Shown: positions 27,401 through 36,600 of the stretch, in pieces
Layout: each line of letters opens with the position of its first letter
Position numbering within the stretch: the first letter of the stretch is position 1
Source of the DNA: Helicoverpa zea
Taxonomy: Eukaryota > Arthropoda > Insecta > Lepidoptera > Noctuidae
Assembly: GCF_022581195.2 (NCBI RefSeq)
Contig: NC_061461.1
Coordinates: 9,176,001-9,240,000, forward strand
Direction: 5' to 3'
DNA: 64,000 bases
Position numbers and translations under genes: made by a program
The notes under the pieces: model-generated
Told to the model about the DNA's origin: nothing
The model's input: only the letters and a program-made list of their open reading frames with translations
The model's database searches: none

Positions 27401-30400
27401 AGGATATAGGAACTCTGTGCTTAGTTTACCACAGAGTAGACAGACTGGTGATTTGGAGAGACAAGAACGTAAGTGTTGCTATTTATTTAGCAATGTAAAG
27501 AGATCGTAAAAGATGTTCTAAATGCACAAGGCTGTTGTTGGTTAAACCTTTAAGATAAAACTGCTGAACCAATATCTATAGACGAAAATAAGTTTCCCCT
27601 TACATTTATAGTTTTTTTTTGTATAAATTGATAAATTAATTCTCCGATAAAAATATTTACATACTACATTGAAATCAGCTGGTTATGAAGTACTTCCCAA
27701 ATTGAAAACATCTACTTTAAGAAAAAGTCGCTCGATTTTTGTAACCTGAAACCAGAGTATGCGCATAAGCAAGTTCAACTTTCAAAGCCTTTTACTTTTA
27801 CCAATAAAACTAAAGTTTTTATACCTACAAAGGTTGTCTGGAAGAGATCGCTTTTAGTGATAAGACCGCCTATTGTACTCTTTTACTACTTGTTTGTTAT
27901 TAGTGTACAATGAAGAATATTCTATCTATCTATCTACTTTTTTATACCCTATTTAACCACCGAATTTATATATTTCAGAATACGACCTCTGCCCCTGCCT
28001 ATCGCTCCCCGAGTCCTTCAAGTCAGCCCTCTCGTCTATGTTAGACGTGAGCCTACTCCGCGACCCGGCCTTCATGCTGATCGGCGTCTCCAATATATTC
28101 GGCATGGCTGGGTTATACGTGCCTTTCGTGTATATCGTCGATGCGGCTAGGCTTAGTGTAAGTACCTCTATTAATTTTTAATTTTGGTTTTATGGGAAAT
28201 CATCAAATGATCCGCTGTGGGTGCAACGTGAGGGAGTGTCAGATTCTTACTGACTAATACGTACCATGTTCCTGCTTATGCCCTTTATGTACCAGAGGCG
28301 TTGTAACTATTGCGAACAATCCCGCAGCCCCGGCAGAGTTGGGTTCAGTGGGTTCCACTGGGGATCGCTGACTTTCTTTGAAGATTGTCAAAGTACCCGG
28401 AGGTCATATAAGCAGTTGCTCCATGTGCTAAGATAGGAATATTTATTTATTTATATTATTATTTATTTATATATATATATATTATTTGAAAAAAAAGAAC
28501 TGTTTTGTTAAAATAATACTCATGTTTGTCGCGAAAAGGGCTTCAAAAGTTTTGTTACATTCCCAGTGGCGCTAGTTACATCGGCAAAAAGTGTTAGTTT
28601 TAGTTTGCCTGAGAACAAGATATTTTTGTAGTTCATTAACAAATCCTGATATAATTACTGTGTTGGCGCTAGCATGTGGTTAGGTCACATGTTTGTATTT
28701 ATTTAAAAACACGTGTTTTGTTTTTAAATGTGTACTAAGAAAACAGGTTTATTTCCACCCCGTTATACAATATCTAAATGAACAAAAAAATATACCAATC
28801 AATAGCACAATTTATTCTGTCATACCATCCTAATCATTTGATATCAGTCAAGTGACAAGTGACAAGTGACGTATAAAGCCCACACCCACAAATCACCACG
28901 TGTAATAATTTATTAACATCATAATTACATACCTAAATTTAATATAATAAAATAGTCTTGTATCCATCTCAACTATGATGACCTACTCTTAATAATGTGT
29001 TCTATGCACAATTATAAGTAGTAAGCGTGCCAAATGCGTTACTTGTCTTATTTATGAAGGCGTTTTGTTGTACGCAGCAAACGTTTCTGTTGGCATGTTG
29101 TGTAGTTATTATTGTACTGTTTCTCTATTGAGTCTATGAATTTGTAAGATACTGGAATTCAGGAGTAGCTTAGGTCTCTTTCACCATGCTTTAGAATGAA
29201 TAGGCTTCTTGGAATGTACCAACAAGTCATAAAACAAAAATATTTCTTATTCTGGTTTATCCAACTAAATCATTAAGGAAAAGATTATAACTGATCGGAT
29301 TAATCAATTAGATACCTACCGACTCAATTATACTGTGCCTGTTGGTATTGTTAGAGAAAGTATGATAATATAATGTATCAATAATACAAGACTCAAAATA
29401 CTTTTACAGTATTATTTCACCGCCCAGTGTGTCCATATCACTTGGAAGTTATAATTAAAATAAGTTAAGACCAAAGAGCTGGCTATTACCTCGGACAAAG
29501 GACCAGCATGGCGATCCAACGAGGTAATGCTGCCAGCCTCTTGGGCACGCTCCCAGTCGACAGCGATGTTGACGAATATTTTTACGCTTTTTATTTTTAT
29601 ATATAGTAGGATAGTTGGCCTATGTCCAGCAGTGGACTGCTATAGGCTGATGATGATGATGATGATGAGGATAGTTGTTGATAAGCATTGTAAATAACCA
29701 AGTTAATATATTTAATAAAATAAGTTTTTCCACTATTCCAGGGCGTAGAGCCGTCCCAGGCGTCGTTCCTGCTGTCGATCATCGGCATCACGAACACGTT
29801 CGGGCGTATCGCGTGCGGCTGGGTGGCCGACTTCCCCTGGATGGACTCGCTGCTGCTCAACAATGTCTGCCTTGTTATTGCTACGGTAAGATATACATAC
29901 ACCGTATAGATTAACAGTAACACATAGACTAGTATTTAAAACCAGTTGATTCCCGTGCTTTCGCCCGCGTGCCGAAAGAACTATTTCCGTTACACAGATT
30001 GTATACCCTATGACATTCACAAATACTCTCTAAATTTATTTCTTTTTGTATTTTATTTAAAAGTCGTGGTGGCCTAGTGGGTAAAGGACCAACCTCTCAA
30101 GTATGAGGGCGCGGGTTCGATCCCAGGTCAGGCAAGTACCAATGCAACTTTTCTAAGTTTGTATGTGCTTTCTAAGTATATCTTAGACACCATGGACTGT
30201 GTTTCGGATGGCACGTTAAACTGTAGGTCCCGACTGTCATTGAACATACTTGGCAGTCGTTACGGGTAGTCAGAAGCCAGTAAGTCTCGACACCAGTCTA
30301 ACCAAGGGGTATCGGGTTGCCCGGGTAACTGGGTTGAGGAGGTCAGATAGGCAGTCGCTTCTTGTAAAGCACTGGTACTCAGCTGAATCCGGTTAGACTG

Positions 30401-33075
30401 GAAGCCGACCCCAACATGATTGGGAAAAGGCTCGGAGGATTTGTATTTTATTTAAATACATGAAGCAAAATTCATTATTTAAATAACGTGATTTACTTAT
30501 TTTAGCTAAAGAATTTTCACAATCTGTTCAGCGGATCTAGAGATTACTTCCTACGTCATAAACTTACAAATTTATTTTACCTCTGCCTTTGCATTTTGTT
30601 CTATAAGTATTAAACATCTTATAATGTAAAATATTAGTTGATAAAATCATGAAAAAATGTGCTGAAAATGTCATTTTTTTGGTAGATTCTCATAGGTACA
30701 TTTTTAAACGAGTATAATACTATGATATTAATATTTATGTTTCAGATATCAGTTGGATTGACTCCCTTCTGTACCACATACGCTACATACGTTGCTATCG
30801 CCATCGCTTTTGGAATCGCTATTTGTAAGTATTCCAGTCTCATACAAAATTATAAATTCATACATGTTTCTTTTATCTGTTTGTCTTATTTCCTTATTTT
30901 AATTAAGTGATGAATTTTTATAGCCTAATATAAGATCACACTGTCCCCTAATGAATCTTTGGTAAGAAACACATGTTGCTTGTAATATACAACATGATAA
31001 CGACGAAATGAAAGTCATTTATTGGTAGTAAAACATAGGTACGAAACAGAACCTAATTAATATGGTGTAACCTTATATGTATTATAATAAAATTCAATAC
31101 ACCATTTTCTCTTTCCAGCCGGCTACATTTCCCTAACATCGATCATTCTAGTAGACCTACTAGGTCTGGACAAGTTGACCAACGCCTTCGGTCTTCTGAT
31201 CCTATTCCGTGGCGCCGCCGCCATGATCGGGTCTCCTCTCGCCGGGGCCGTGTACGACGCCACCAAAAACTATGATGCTTCCTTCTATATGGCCGCTGCG
31301 TTCTTCTTAGCTAGCACTCTGACGTCATTTGCTGCGCCTTTGTTCCGCAGGTAAGGATTTTTAATAGCATAATTTAATCATCATCATCATCATCAGCCTA
31401 TCGAAGTCCACTGCTGGACATAGGCCTCTCCAAGTGCACGCCACTGAGATCGATTTTCGGCTTTTATAATAATAATAAAATATGCACCAAATAATTTATC
31501 TGAGGTAAGATGAAGATGACTTATATATAACGTACTCTGACGTCATTTGCTGTCCCTTGGTTCCACAGGTAAGGTTTTATTCTTCATTGTAAATGTAAAT
31601 TAGATAGAATATTTAATCGTAATCTTCAACTAAGTCATGGTCAATATTGGTAGTAAAAGCACAGATTATATAATAGTTACTACGTAACAGATAAATCACT
31701 CCATACAAAAAAGTGCATACCTACTGTTATAAGCACCTACAAGTTCCCCAACTACCTACAAATTCATAGCTGCGTTAGAAAATGAACCTTAAAAGCTCCA
31801 GCGCTCGATTGTTATTTCAATGCGATAGCGCACAGTTCAGTGACCGCGACCGTGCCGACAGCGAGCGTAGGGTTGCCTCTTACAATTAAATAGGGAAGCA
31901 AAGTTACGCTTATTTGTAACTGACTCCCCAAATCAATGGAGGTGCCCAACTACTTTTCGAGCACAGAACACGCAAGTATCCTATACTTACCTATTACCCC
32001 TGGCACAACACCACTGACCGCTGATACATACCTACTTAGGTACCCAAAATTGGTTTCTGCGCAGCGATATATGCAATGTTCCAAGCCACCATTTAGTTGG
32101 ACGAGAACTACACCTACTTATACTCAAAATGTTTTTAGCTACAAAACTCGGTAATCATTGCATGTATAAGTGTAAGGTATAAGTATCTATAATTTAAGTA
32201 TCTAAAGTAAGTTGCTTATTTTTAAAATGACAAAGAAGTATTTTTACTTTAAAAAATAGAAACCTATGTATATTCATACATAGGTATAAAATATTTCTAA
32301 ATGCCTATACATATATAATAGGAAACCTTTATATTTTCCTACAATAATCACATATACACCTACACAAATCAAAATAGTTCTTCAGTTTATTAGATAATTT
32401 TAAAAACCAAATAAAAAATTAACAATAACTGACCTGTCTACATCTATAGGTAAATGGAAAAACGTAAGCTTTATATTTTTTCTTTTACTTGATCTGCAAC
32501 CAAGCACAGCACATAACTGGCCAGAGGTCGTCATGTTCACAAATAAAAATAATAAACATAAAACGCGCGCGTCGCGAGCGGCTGTCGTGCGCCCTGAGCC
32601 GCGTGGGGCTGCCGGTAACGCAGCGAGCGGTAGGCATTTATCGCGCGCAAGTACCGAGAGTGACAGAGGCCTGGTAAAAGTTAATGTTTTGATCATATTT
32701 TTTTTTTGACAGTATTCTAATGGTTTTTGCTTAATAATTATAGGATGGTACATGCATTTGGGCCTATATCCGTCACACTTCTTTGTCACGTGTTTTCTCT
32801 GCGAGACGCTTTTAATGCAGGTGCGAGGCGAGCAGTAAAACTAATCATTCACCACCTATTCCAGAAAACAAGAAGAAGTCCAACAACCCCTCGACATCCT
32901 CACCCCCATAGACGAGGACTTGGAAGAAGGTGACGAGGAAGACGAGGATGACACTCCCATCACCATGGGAGCCGGTTCCCTCACGCAGCGGCCGCCCGCC
33001 ATCACCCGCACCGCCGCCTCGCCCTCCGACCCGCCCTCGCCTGACCAGCAGCCGCAGAGAGAAAGCGTACTCTAG
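9210..33075 (+). CDS. SLC16-family monocarboxylate transporter (MCT12/14-like), 13 resolved coding exons
   Basis: Multi-exon transporter of the major facilitator superfamily, expected in the plasma membrane and moving monocarboxylates or related small solutes; the substrate cannot be read from sequence. Exons: 9210-9492, 11986-12129, 18438-18685, 19993-20142, 21591-21749, 24270-24430, 26034-26106, 27249-27468, 27979-28157, 29742-29885, 30746-30824, 31119-31350, 32865-33075. They total 2283 nt (760 codons plus stop), every junction is GT-AG and phases agree throughout. Diagnostic motifs are DGGYGWVVV leading into membrane segment 1 and YYFESRRSLATGIAVCGSG before segment 5, both SLC16 signatures. 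About six segments lie in residues 25-215, then a loop of about 295 residues, then six more in about 511-690, then a cytoplasmic acidic tail. The loop is longer than in classic lactate MCTs. The first residues come from an upstream exon, since the first Met in the 9210 exon lies inside segment 1. Family assignment is firm; MCT12/14 grouping is from memory of the family. Confidence 0.93.
9493..11985 (+). other. Transporter intron
   Basis: GT-AG intron with one LINE-tail repeat (10120-10310); nothing else recognised. Confidence 0.85.
10120..10310 (+). repeat. LINE-tail repeat (ctagcttttgcccgcggcttcg)
   Basis: Opens with ctagcttttgcccgcggctt and ends near tttatattatagataaag. This is a very common lepidopteran non-LTR 3'-end family. 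Intronic. Confidence 0.7.
11986..12129 (+). CDS. Transporter exon: membrane segments 2-4
   Basis: Acceptor ttcacag ends at 11985, donor gtaact at 12130; 144 nt, phase 1 to phase 1. Encodes GPVVSALCNKYGCRAVCVAG, a hydrophobic third segment and the start of the fourth. A 144-nt exon with equal phases could be skipped without a frame shift but would lose membrane segments. Confidence 0.95.
12130..18437 (+). other. Transporter intron, 6.3 kb
   Basis: Largest well-supported intron. Short scattered open frames have no coding character. No clear inverted-repeat element seen; unexplained sequence throughout. Confidence 0.85.
18438..18685 (+). CDS. Transporter exon: membrane segments 4-6 with SLC16 signature
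   Basis: Acceptor gtttcag ends at 18437, donor gtttgt at 18686; enters phase 1 and leaves phase 0. Contains GLGFGMIYLPSVVAVGYYF and the second family signature ESRRSLATGIAVCGSGVGTF, followed by segment 6 ending GALMRPL. Frame continues into intron sequence after the donor, so an unspliced product would end soon after. Confidence 0.95.
18686..19992 (+). other. Transporter intron
   Basis: GT-AG, phase 0. AT-rich; nothing recognised. Confidence 0.85.
19993..20142 (+). CDS. Transporter exon: first part of the cytoplasmic loop
   Basis: Acceptor cttacag ends at 19992, donor gtatgt at 20143; 150 nt, phase 0 to phase 0. Encodes a charged, probably helical stretch (KPLLQRMAEEKRLQMERG) followed by a short beta-like stretch (SYFVVQLPDGTMEKRLKV). 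No membrane segment. Symmetric phase makes it a possible cassette exon. Confidence 0.92.
20143..21590 (+). other. Transporter intron with an unexplained antisense open frame
   Basis: Contains a 154-codon minus-strand frame (21014-21478) beginning MSQRRSTRSFYDVGTSSKSS. It is long for such AT-rich DNA and basic, but I see no domain and no splice context, so it is not called as a gene. Confidence 0.6.
21591..21749 (+). CDS. Transporter exon: proline-rich V-P-T repeat in the cytoplasmic loop
   Basis: Acceptor ttcaccag ends at 21590, donor gtaact at 21750; 159 nt, phase 0 to phase 0. Encodes APLNIDPGVHSSLNLEAL and then a low-complexity run with Val-Pro-Thr spacing (VPTVPNMPGVPTVPTLPTI), ending in a Lys-rich cap. 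Likely disordered and cytoplasmic. Looks like a cassette exon by phase. Confidence 0.9.
21799..21910 (+). repeat. Repeat beginning aaccgacttcaaaaaaaggag
   Basis: Starts aaccgacttcaaaaaaagg and continues through cgttttcaccgattgtaatg; a widespread lepidopteran repeat. Lies right after exon 21591-21749. Confidence 0.6.
22612..22672 (-). repeat. Fragment of the SINE tail, reversed
   Basis: cccgaaccttttcccaacta followed by gggggtcggcttccaatct is the reverse complement of the tail end at 30400-30439. Confidence 0.6.
24018..24236 (+). repeat. SINE/LINE tail copy
   Basis: Diverged copy of the 3' part of the SINE at 30063: gttacgggcggtcagaagct, later ggttgagaaggtccgctgtc and aactggaagccgctccc. Lies just upstream of the 24270 exon. 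Confidence 0.7.
24270..24430 (+). CDS. Transporter exon: disordered loop with tandem donors
   Basis: Acceptor cctccacag ends at 24269. Donor gtagta at 24431 is used in the main model; gtcagg at 24419 is a second donor 12 nt upstream in the same phase (2). Encodes a polar, Asn/Gln/Ser-rich loop ending RKQSTGDRSGD. The two donors would give proteins differing by four residues. Confidence 0.87.
25402..25605 (+). repeat. SINE/LINE tail copy
   Basis: Contains agcagtcgttacgggtagtc, cgggttgctgggttgagcag and gactggaagcctactccaac; same family as 30063-30439. Intronic, no coding. Confidence 0.75.
26034..26106 (+). CDS. Transporter exon: short basic loop exon
   Basis: Acceptor aattttcag ends at 26033, strong donor gtaagt at 26107; 73 nt, enters phase 2 and leaves phase 0. 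Encodes FKPSLAAIKATSKTSMNSQ and a few more residues, basic and Ser/Thr-rich. Both neighbours support it by phase. Confidence 0.88.
26310..26501 (+). repeat. LINE-tail repeat (gcgaagccggggcgggtcgctag)
   Basis: Contains cgcaaccgattttcatgcgg and ends cccatgcgaagccggggcgg gtcgctag. Common lepidopteran family, intronic, no intact frame. Confidence 0.7.
27249..27468 (+). CDS. Transporter exon: conserved-looking MSRKDIFYSGS loop segment
   Basis: Acceptor tttttcag ends at 27248, donor gtaagt at 27469; phase 0 to phase 1. Encodes PSRMVRPMSRKDIFYSGSVL and, further on, a second SVL-x-LPQ unit, so SVLNLPQ and SVLSLPQ occur 21 residues apart. Ser/Tyr-rich and basic, plausible for phosphorylation or partner binding, but that is inference. 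Confidence 0.93.
27979..28157 (+). CDS. Transporter exon: end of loop and membrane segment 7
   Basis: Acceptor tatttcag ends at 27978, donor gtaagt at 28158; phase 1 to phase 0. Encodes a Cys-containing stretch (YDLCPCLSLPESFKSALSSM), then LLRDPAFMLIGVSNIFGMAG, the start of the second transmembrane bundle. Confidence 0.94.
28200..28440 (+). repeat. Interspersed repeat related to 44703-44830
   Basis: Shares gtgtcaga-tcttactgac and ccctttatgtacca with 44703-44830. GC-richer than the surrounding intron; probably a LINE fragment, not classified. Confidence 0.45.
28438..28486. repeat. TTTA/TA microsatellite
   Basis: Low-complexity run of attt and at units (tatttatttatttatatt, then a ta run). Intronic. 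Confidence 0.8.
29455..29668 (+). repeat. LINE 3' end with ATG-triplet tail
   Basis: Ends cctatgtccagcagtggact, then an (atg/gat)n run. Upstream, ggaccagcatggcgatccaa and gccagcctcttgggcacgct look like the last coding stretch of a lepidopteran non-LTR retrotransposon. 5'-truncated. Sits just before exon 29742. Confidence 0.6.
29742..29885 (+). CDS. Transporter exon: membrane segment 8 with conserved Arg
   Basis: Acceptor ctattccag ends at 29741, donor gtaaga at 29886; 144 nt, phase 0 to phase 0. Encodes PSQASFLLSIIGITNTFGR followed by CGWVADFPW and the start of segment 9. The Arg aligns with the substrate-binding Arg in segment 8 of classic MCTs; the Asp four residues before it in lactate MCTs is Asn here. 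Codons are strongly G/C-ending. Confidence 0.95.
30063..30439 (+). mobile_element. tRNA-headed SINE with LINE-like tail
   Basis: A pol III A box (tggcctagtgg, 30070-30080) and B box (ggttcgatccc, 30114-30124) head the element; the tail (tggcagtcgttacgggtag ... gactggaagccgaccccaac) recurs elsewhere in the window. Typical lepidopteran SINE layout. Lies in the intron between exons 29742 and 30746. Not a functional tRNA gene. Confidence 0.8.
30746..30824 (+). CDS. Transporter exon: membrane segments 9-10
   Basis: Acceptor tgtttcag ends at 30745, donor gtaagt at 30825; 79 nt, phase 0 to phase 1. Encodes ISVGLTPFCTTYATYVAIAI and a few hydrophobic residues more. Small, but hydrophobicity, phase and splice sites all fit. 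Confidence 0.94.
31119..31350 (+). CDS. Transporter exon: membrane segments 10-12
   Basis: Acceptor ctttccag ends at 31118, donor gtaagg at 31351; phase 1 to phase 2. Encodes SGYISLTSIILVDLLGLDKL, then AFGLLILFRGAAAMIGSPLA typical of SLC16 segment 11, then segment 12. The last about 40 bases and the donor are duplicated 218 bases downstream. Confidence 0.95.
31378..31460 (-). repeat. LINE 3' tail, reversed
   Basis: (cat)n then agtccactgctggacataggc, the reverse complement of the tail at 29620-29665. It lies between the exon 31119-31350 and the duplicated copy of that exon's end. Confidence 0.7.
31534..31577 (+). repeat. Duplicated exon end and splice donor of the transporter
   Basis: actctgacgtcatttgctg, then four changes, then cacaggtaagg: a copy of 31316-31360, the end of exon 31119-31350 with its donor, at about 90 percent identity. 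Use of the second donor would read through an immediate in-frame TAA. Confidence 0.8.
32434..32534 (-). CDS. First exon of a THAP zinc-finger protein, antisense in the last transporter intron (partial)
   Basis: On the minus strand an ATG at 32534 opens MTTSGQLCAVLGCRSSKRK, continues to TFFHLPID and ends at donor gtcagt (exon end 32434, phase 2). The C-x4-C pair followed about 15 residues later by FHLP matches the start of the THAP (C2CH) DNA-binding domain. The second zinc pair (C-x2-H) would have to lie in a later exon; I could not identify one with confidence in 31370-32430. Upstream on this strand (about 32560-32680) is GC- and CpG-rich, fitting a promoter and 5' UTR. It could be a host gene nested in the intron or a relic of a P-element-type transposase, which also begins with a THAP domain. 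Confidence 0.5.
32555..32685 (-). promoter_or_regulatory. CpG-rich putative promoter/5' UTR of the antisense THAP exon
   Basis: A sharply GC-rich island with many CG dinucleotides (gcgcgcgtcgcgagcgg and neighbours) lies in AT-rich intron DNA just upstream of the minus-strand THAP ATG. Its position suggests a promoter; no core element was identified with certainty. Confidence 0.35.
32865..33075 (+). CDS. Transporter last coding exon: acidic C-tail ending ESVL
   Basis: Acceptor ctattccag ends at 32864. Completes an Arg codon and runs 69 further codons to TAG at 33073-33075. The tail is acidic (DEDLEEGDEEDEDD), then Pro/Thr/Ser-rich, and ends QRESVL. The last four residues fit a class I PDZ ligand (S/T at -2, hydrophobic at 0). 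Cytoplasmic by topology. Confidence 0.92.
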
Positions 33076-36000
33076 GCACGTACTTTACGCGAATACGTAC
33101 TTTAGGCGCGTATTTTACGCTACTACGAATGTTATGATAATGTTACGTTACGTTACTATGTTGTGGTTTAAGATTGAGCCGTTTTGAGAGTTTTTGTATT
33201 AGGAGATTTTGTGTGAAGAATTTGCCGTAAGTAGGGTCTAAAATACGCTTTCAAACTGCTGGCAATGTGCGTTAGAATGTTCGCGGCAAAATCTGCTAAT
33301 TTGAAAACACGAATGGTCAACTATTTATATCCCTGATTATTTTTGGTCGTTTGTGTAAGTTGCATAACAACCATAGCGTGAAGGCAACAATTCTTATTTT
33401 AATAAAAACATGAAATGATTTTCCAAAAACATTTCCTGACTCTAAAACAAAAGCGATAATCTCCAACTTATTTGTGCTTTGTTATCAAGGATATAAAGAA
33501 GGTTGATCATTTATAACGGTTTTAAATTCTACCATTGCGTAGACCTATTAAAGTTTATATCATAAGATAAACAAATACGAAGTTGAGTCGGCTTATCGAG
33601 TGAGCGGTAAAGTTGTTTTTTCTTCAATTTGATTTTTTTTTTAACTATTCTGCTCAATTCTTTCTATAACGTTTTATTAATTACTGTCTTCCTTTAAAAG
33701 TGATTGACGAGTACGTTGGTACTTAATTTATGATGTTTTTGCCGCTAACAAAGATCTGACGAGTTCACTTGTACGTCGGTTTGATTCCGTCAAACCGTTG
33801 AAACACACATTTTACACTCCGATAACGCCGACGACGAATTCTACCTCCAAACAATATTGGGCGTTTATAACGAAATATAGGCGATTTTATATACAATTAG
33901 ATTTCACGAACCCTTTTTATTCTCCAATAATTAAACAAATTCTACGATCTCAATACATTGGAGACGCTGTGATAAAGGTTTCTTGAAATCCACTAGGTAT
34001 TTATTAATTCTCGTAATGTGTACGATACTCTGATAAAGGGAAACAACGAATTGAATTATTTTCTGACAGTAATGTACAGTGCTATTAAATAATAAGTTTT
34101 AGAAAATAATTCAATTTGTCAAAGAAAAAATATATAATACAACAAAAAAAACTTCGACACGAAGATTTATTATACGAAGTTACCATAAGTTAATGACATT
34201 AATAAATAAATAACTGGAATTGACGGCAAGCAATAAAGCGTTTAATGTGTATATTCGCTTTGCATTTCGAAACTAATAGAAGGGATGTAAGGTTCTATAT
34301 TCCAACGTGCCATATGCGTCGTGGTGCTAGCGTCGACAAGCGTTAAAACATTCATGTGTTAACTAATACTCAAACACTAAAGTTTTTGTGATCAGAAACT
34401 AAAATGTCCATAATCGTCATTAGCAATAAAATTTGTACTTATAGGCTGTTAAGTACTTAGAACATATAGAGAGATACATAGAAACGTAGACACTATTTTC
34501 AACTTCTATACAAACGCATGTCGGGTTGATTTCTCTTTCGAAATGGACAATAAGATTTATCTCAAAAGGTCTAAATTCATTCATGTTATCATTAACAGAA
34601 GTTAAATCAGATGTTTTACAGTTATAACAATGTAAATAATAAGCACACTTGTAAATATATGTTGCAGTTAGGACATCGGGTACTTAGTGAAGCAAATTGT
34701 TTGTCCCGTTCAGATTGATAAACGGCTTAAATGTAAGACTTTCTGCGAACTATGATAAATGAACTGAAGACAGAAGGCTGTCATAGATATATTAAATACA
34801 GTTCAAAATACGGCAGTGGAGATATTTTGGGAAAGGGACTATCAATTTATACGATTAAACCCTACTATTATATATTTGTGTGTAAATCGTGTTTGTGTAG
34901 CATTTTGCCTTTAAACTTGCTAGATAATGTTGAAACTTTTCGAGCTTGGCTTTTTTCTATACGACTCTGACGAGAGAGATATTTGAAACAGATTTTAAGC
35001 GTCATTTGCGTACACTTAGCAATCTTGATGAAGCACTTTTTAGGCATTCAAGTACAATGCGAATCACAGTGACTATTCTCACTTCCAATCTTTGACATTG
35101 TATAGAACTCTTATAGTGCCATTGTGTCGAACAACTACTTGTGTAAATACGCTAATCTTAAGTGAGTTTACATAGACGTGAGTGAACGTAACGCAGTCAA
35201 TTGTACGCATTTAATATGCAAAGCCACTTGACTGTTAGGTGTCAAACATAGGCTTTATGTACTTGCCACATTAGTGTGTATATATCTGAACTATACGATA
35301 TATATTTTGTCATAGATATTTTTCTGTCAGTAAACTGCATAATTTAGCTTTAAGCATTAGATATACTTTATCATTAGGAACGTGGAAGGCAATTAGCTGT
35401 TAGGAGAAGGTATTATGTGATAAACATGAAAAATATTGAAAATATTTCTTTTTTAACAACCTGTATTGTATGCCTATAAGTAAATGATAATTTTAATGAA
35501 GTTTCTTTTATAAGGTTTAATGTAATCTGATAATATGACGTTACAAAGTGTATAGAACGTATTAAGGAATATTCAGAAAAATATGAATTAATGTTACTGT
35601 TGTTATATAGCTTTATGTAAAAACCAAAAGTGTTATTATGTTTTTAAGATTAAAAATTATTTAGGAGTCGAGGGAAGCTAACTGGTGTATCGATATACCC
35701 GAAGAGTTTATTGTTGGTCGTAATGATCCTAATGAAAATCATGTTGACTATGATATAATATTTTGATCTAATTTCTACGACCGAAGACAATCATGAATTT
35801 GTAATATCTCATGATTATTTTTAGAGGCAATTTTTATGTATTAACTTTGAATGGAAGCACAGAGAAGCACATATTACATGGTCATTCATTGTGAATGTTT
35901 AATATTATTTAATTACATTATTCAGTATTGGCTCAAAGTATTGTTTATATATTTTCATTTGAAATGTTAACGAGCTGTTTACAAAATAGTTGTATTTGTG

Positions 36001-36600
36001 GTTCTGTTTATTTGGTTTTGTTTTGATTGAGCGCATGCATTAAATTATGAGTTATTAAATGATAAAATTGATAATATAAATAGTTTTATTTGTCATTCTA
36101 TGTAAGTAAACAGCTCAGTCGATGTATTTGATATGTTTAGCATTTTAACTGTGTGTAGTAAAAACGCGTTTGCGTTTTTCTTGTAGAGATACTGTCTTAG
36201 GCATATTCTCGTTCTATGAGATCGTGTGTTTGTTTCGTGCCAAAAGGCAAATCACTAGTATTGTTAACGTAGCAGTCAGACTTTCGAATACAGACAATAT
36301 TCTCCTCAAAAAAACCCCAGTCAATGTTCGAAAGTGTACTTGAGCTACTTTAAAAGTCCAATATGAGTTCTGCAAGACTTCGAAATTTCTATAAGCAGTT
36401 AAAATGTTAATTTCGAAAAGAATAAATAGATCCTAGCGCACGCATCGCTTGCGCTGAAGGTACAAGTTGCAAACAAAACAAGCTTATTGTTGACAAAGTC
36501 CACCGAAATCTTTTGTAAATAACAGATTCATTAAATGATAATGATGACTGAGATTGGCCGTTTTATTTCTAACAACCCAAGATTAAATTTTAAAACAGTA
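33076..36600 (+). other. Probable 3' UTR and downstream flank of the transporter
   Basis: No coding signal after the stop. A short imperfect tandem stretch (units resembling cgtactttacgc) follows at about 33077-33130. The first AATAAA is at 33401; others occur near 34200, 34236 and 34423, so the transcript end is uncertain. Small open frames here are short and AT-rich, and I do not call them genes. Confidence 0.4.

Larger units (their letters stand above)
27469..31118 (+). other. Transporter introns between exons 27249 and 31119
   Basis: Introns 27469-27978, 28158-29741, 29886-30745 and 30825-31118. Repeats at 28200-28440, 28438-28486, 29455-29668 and 30063-30439. No further exon needed by phase. 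Confidence 0.8.
31351..32864 (+). other. Last transporter intron
   Basis: 1.5 kb, phase 2. Contains a reversed LINE tail (31378-31460), the duplicated exon end (31534-31577) and, on the minus strand, the THAP exon and CpG island. A GC-richer stretch at 31800-31870 is unexplained. Confidence 0.8.

Noticed and set aside
29597..30020. Minus-strand frames opposite the transporter exon at 29742
   Set aside because: Shadows of a G/C-rich coding exon.
30063..30130. Possible tRNA gene (A and B boxes)
   Set aside because: No cloverleaf; it continues into a LINE-like tail shared with other repeats, so it is a SINE.
31936..32160. Possible second THAP exon on the minus strand (stretch KWWLGTLHISLRRNQFWVPK)
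   Set aside because: It resembles the middle of a THAP domain, but the acceptor has a poor pyrimidine tract, a stop follows before any good donor, and the C-x2-H pair is absent in frame.
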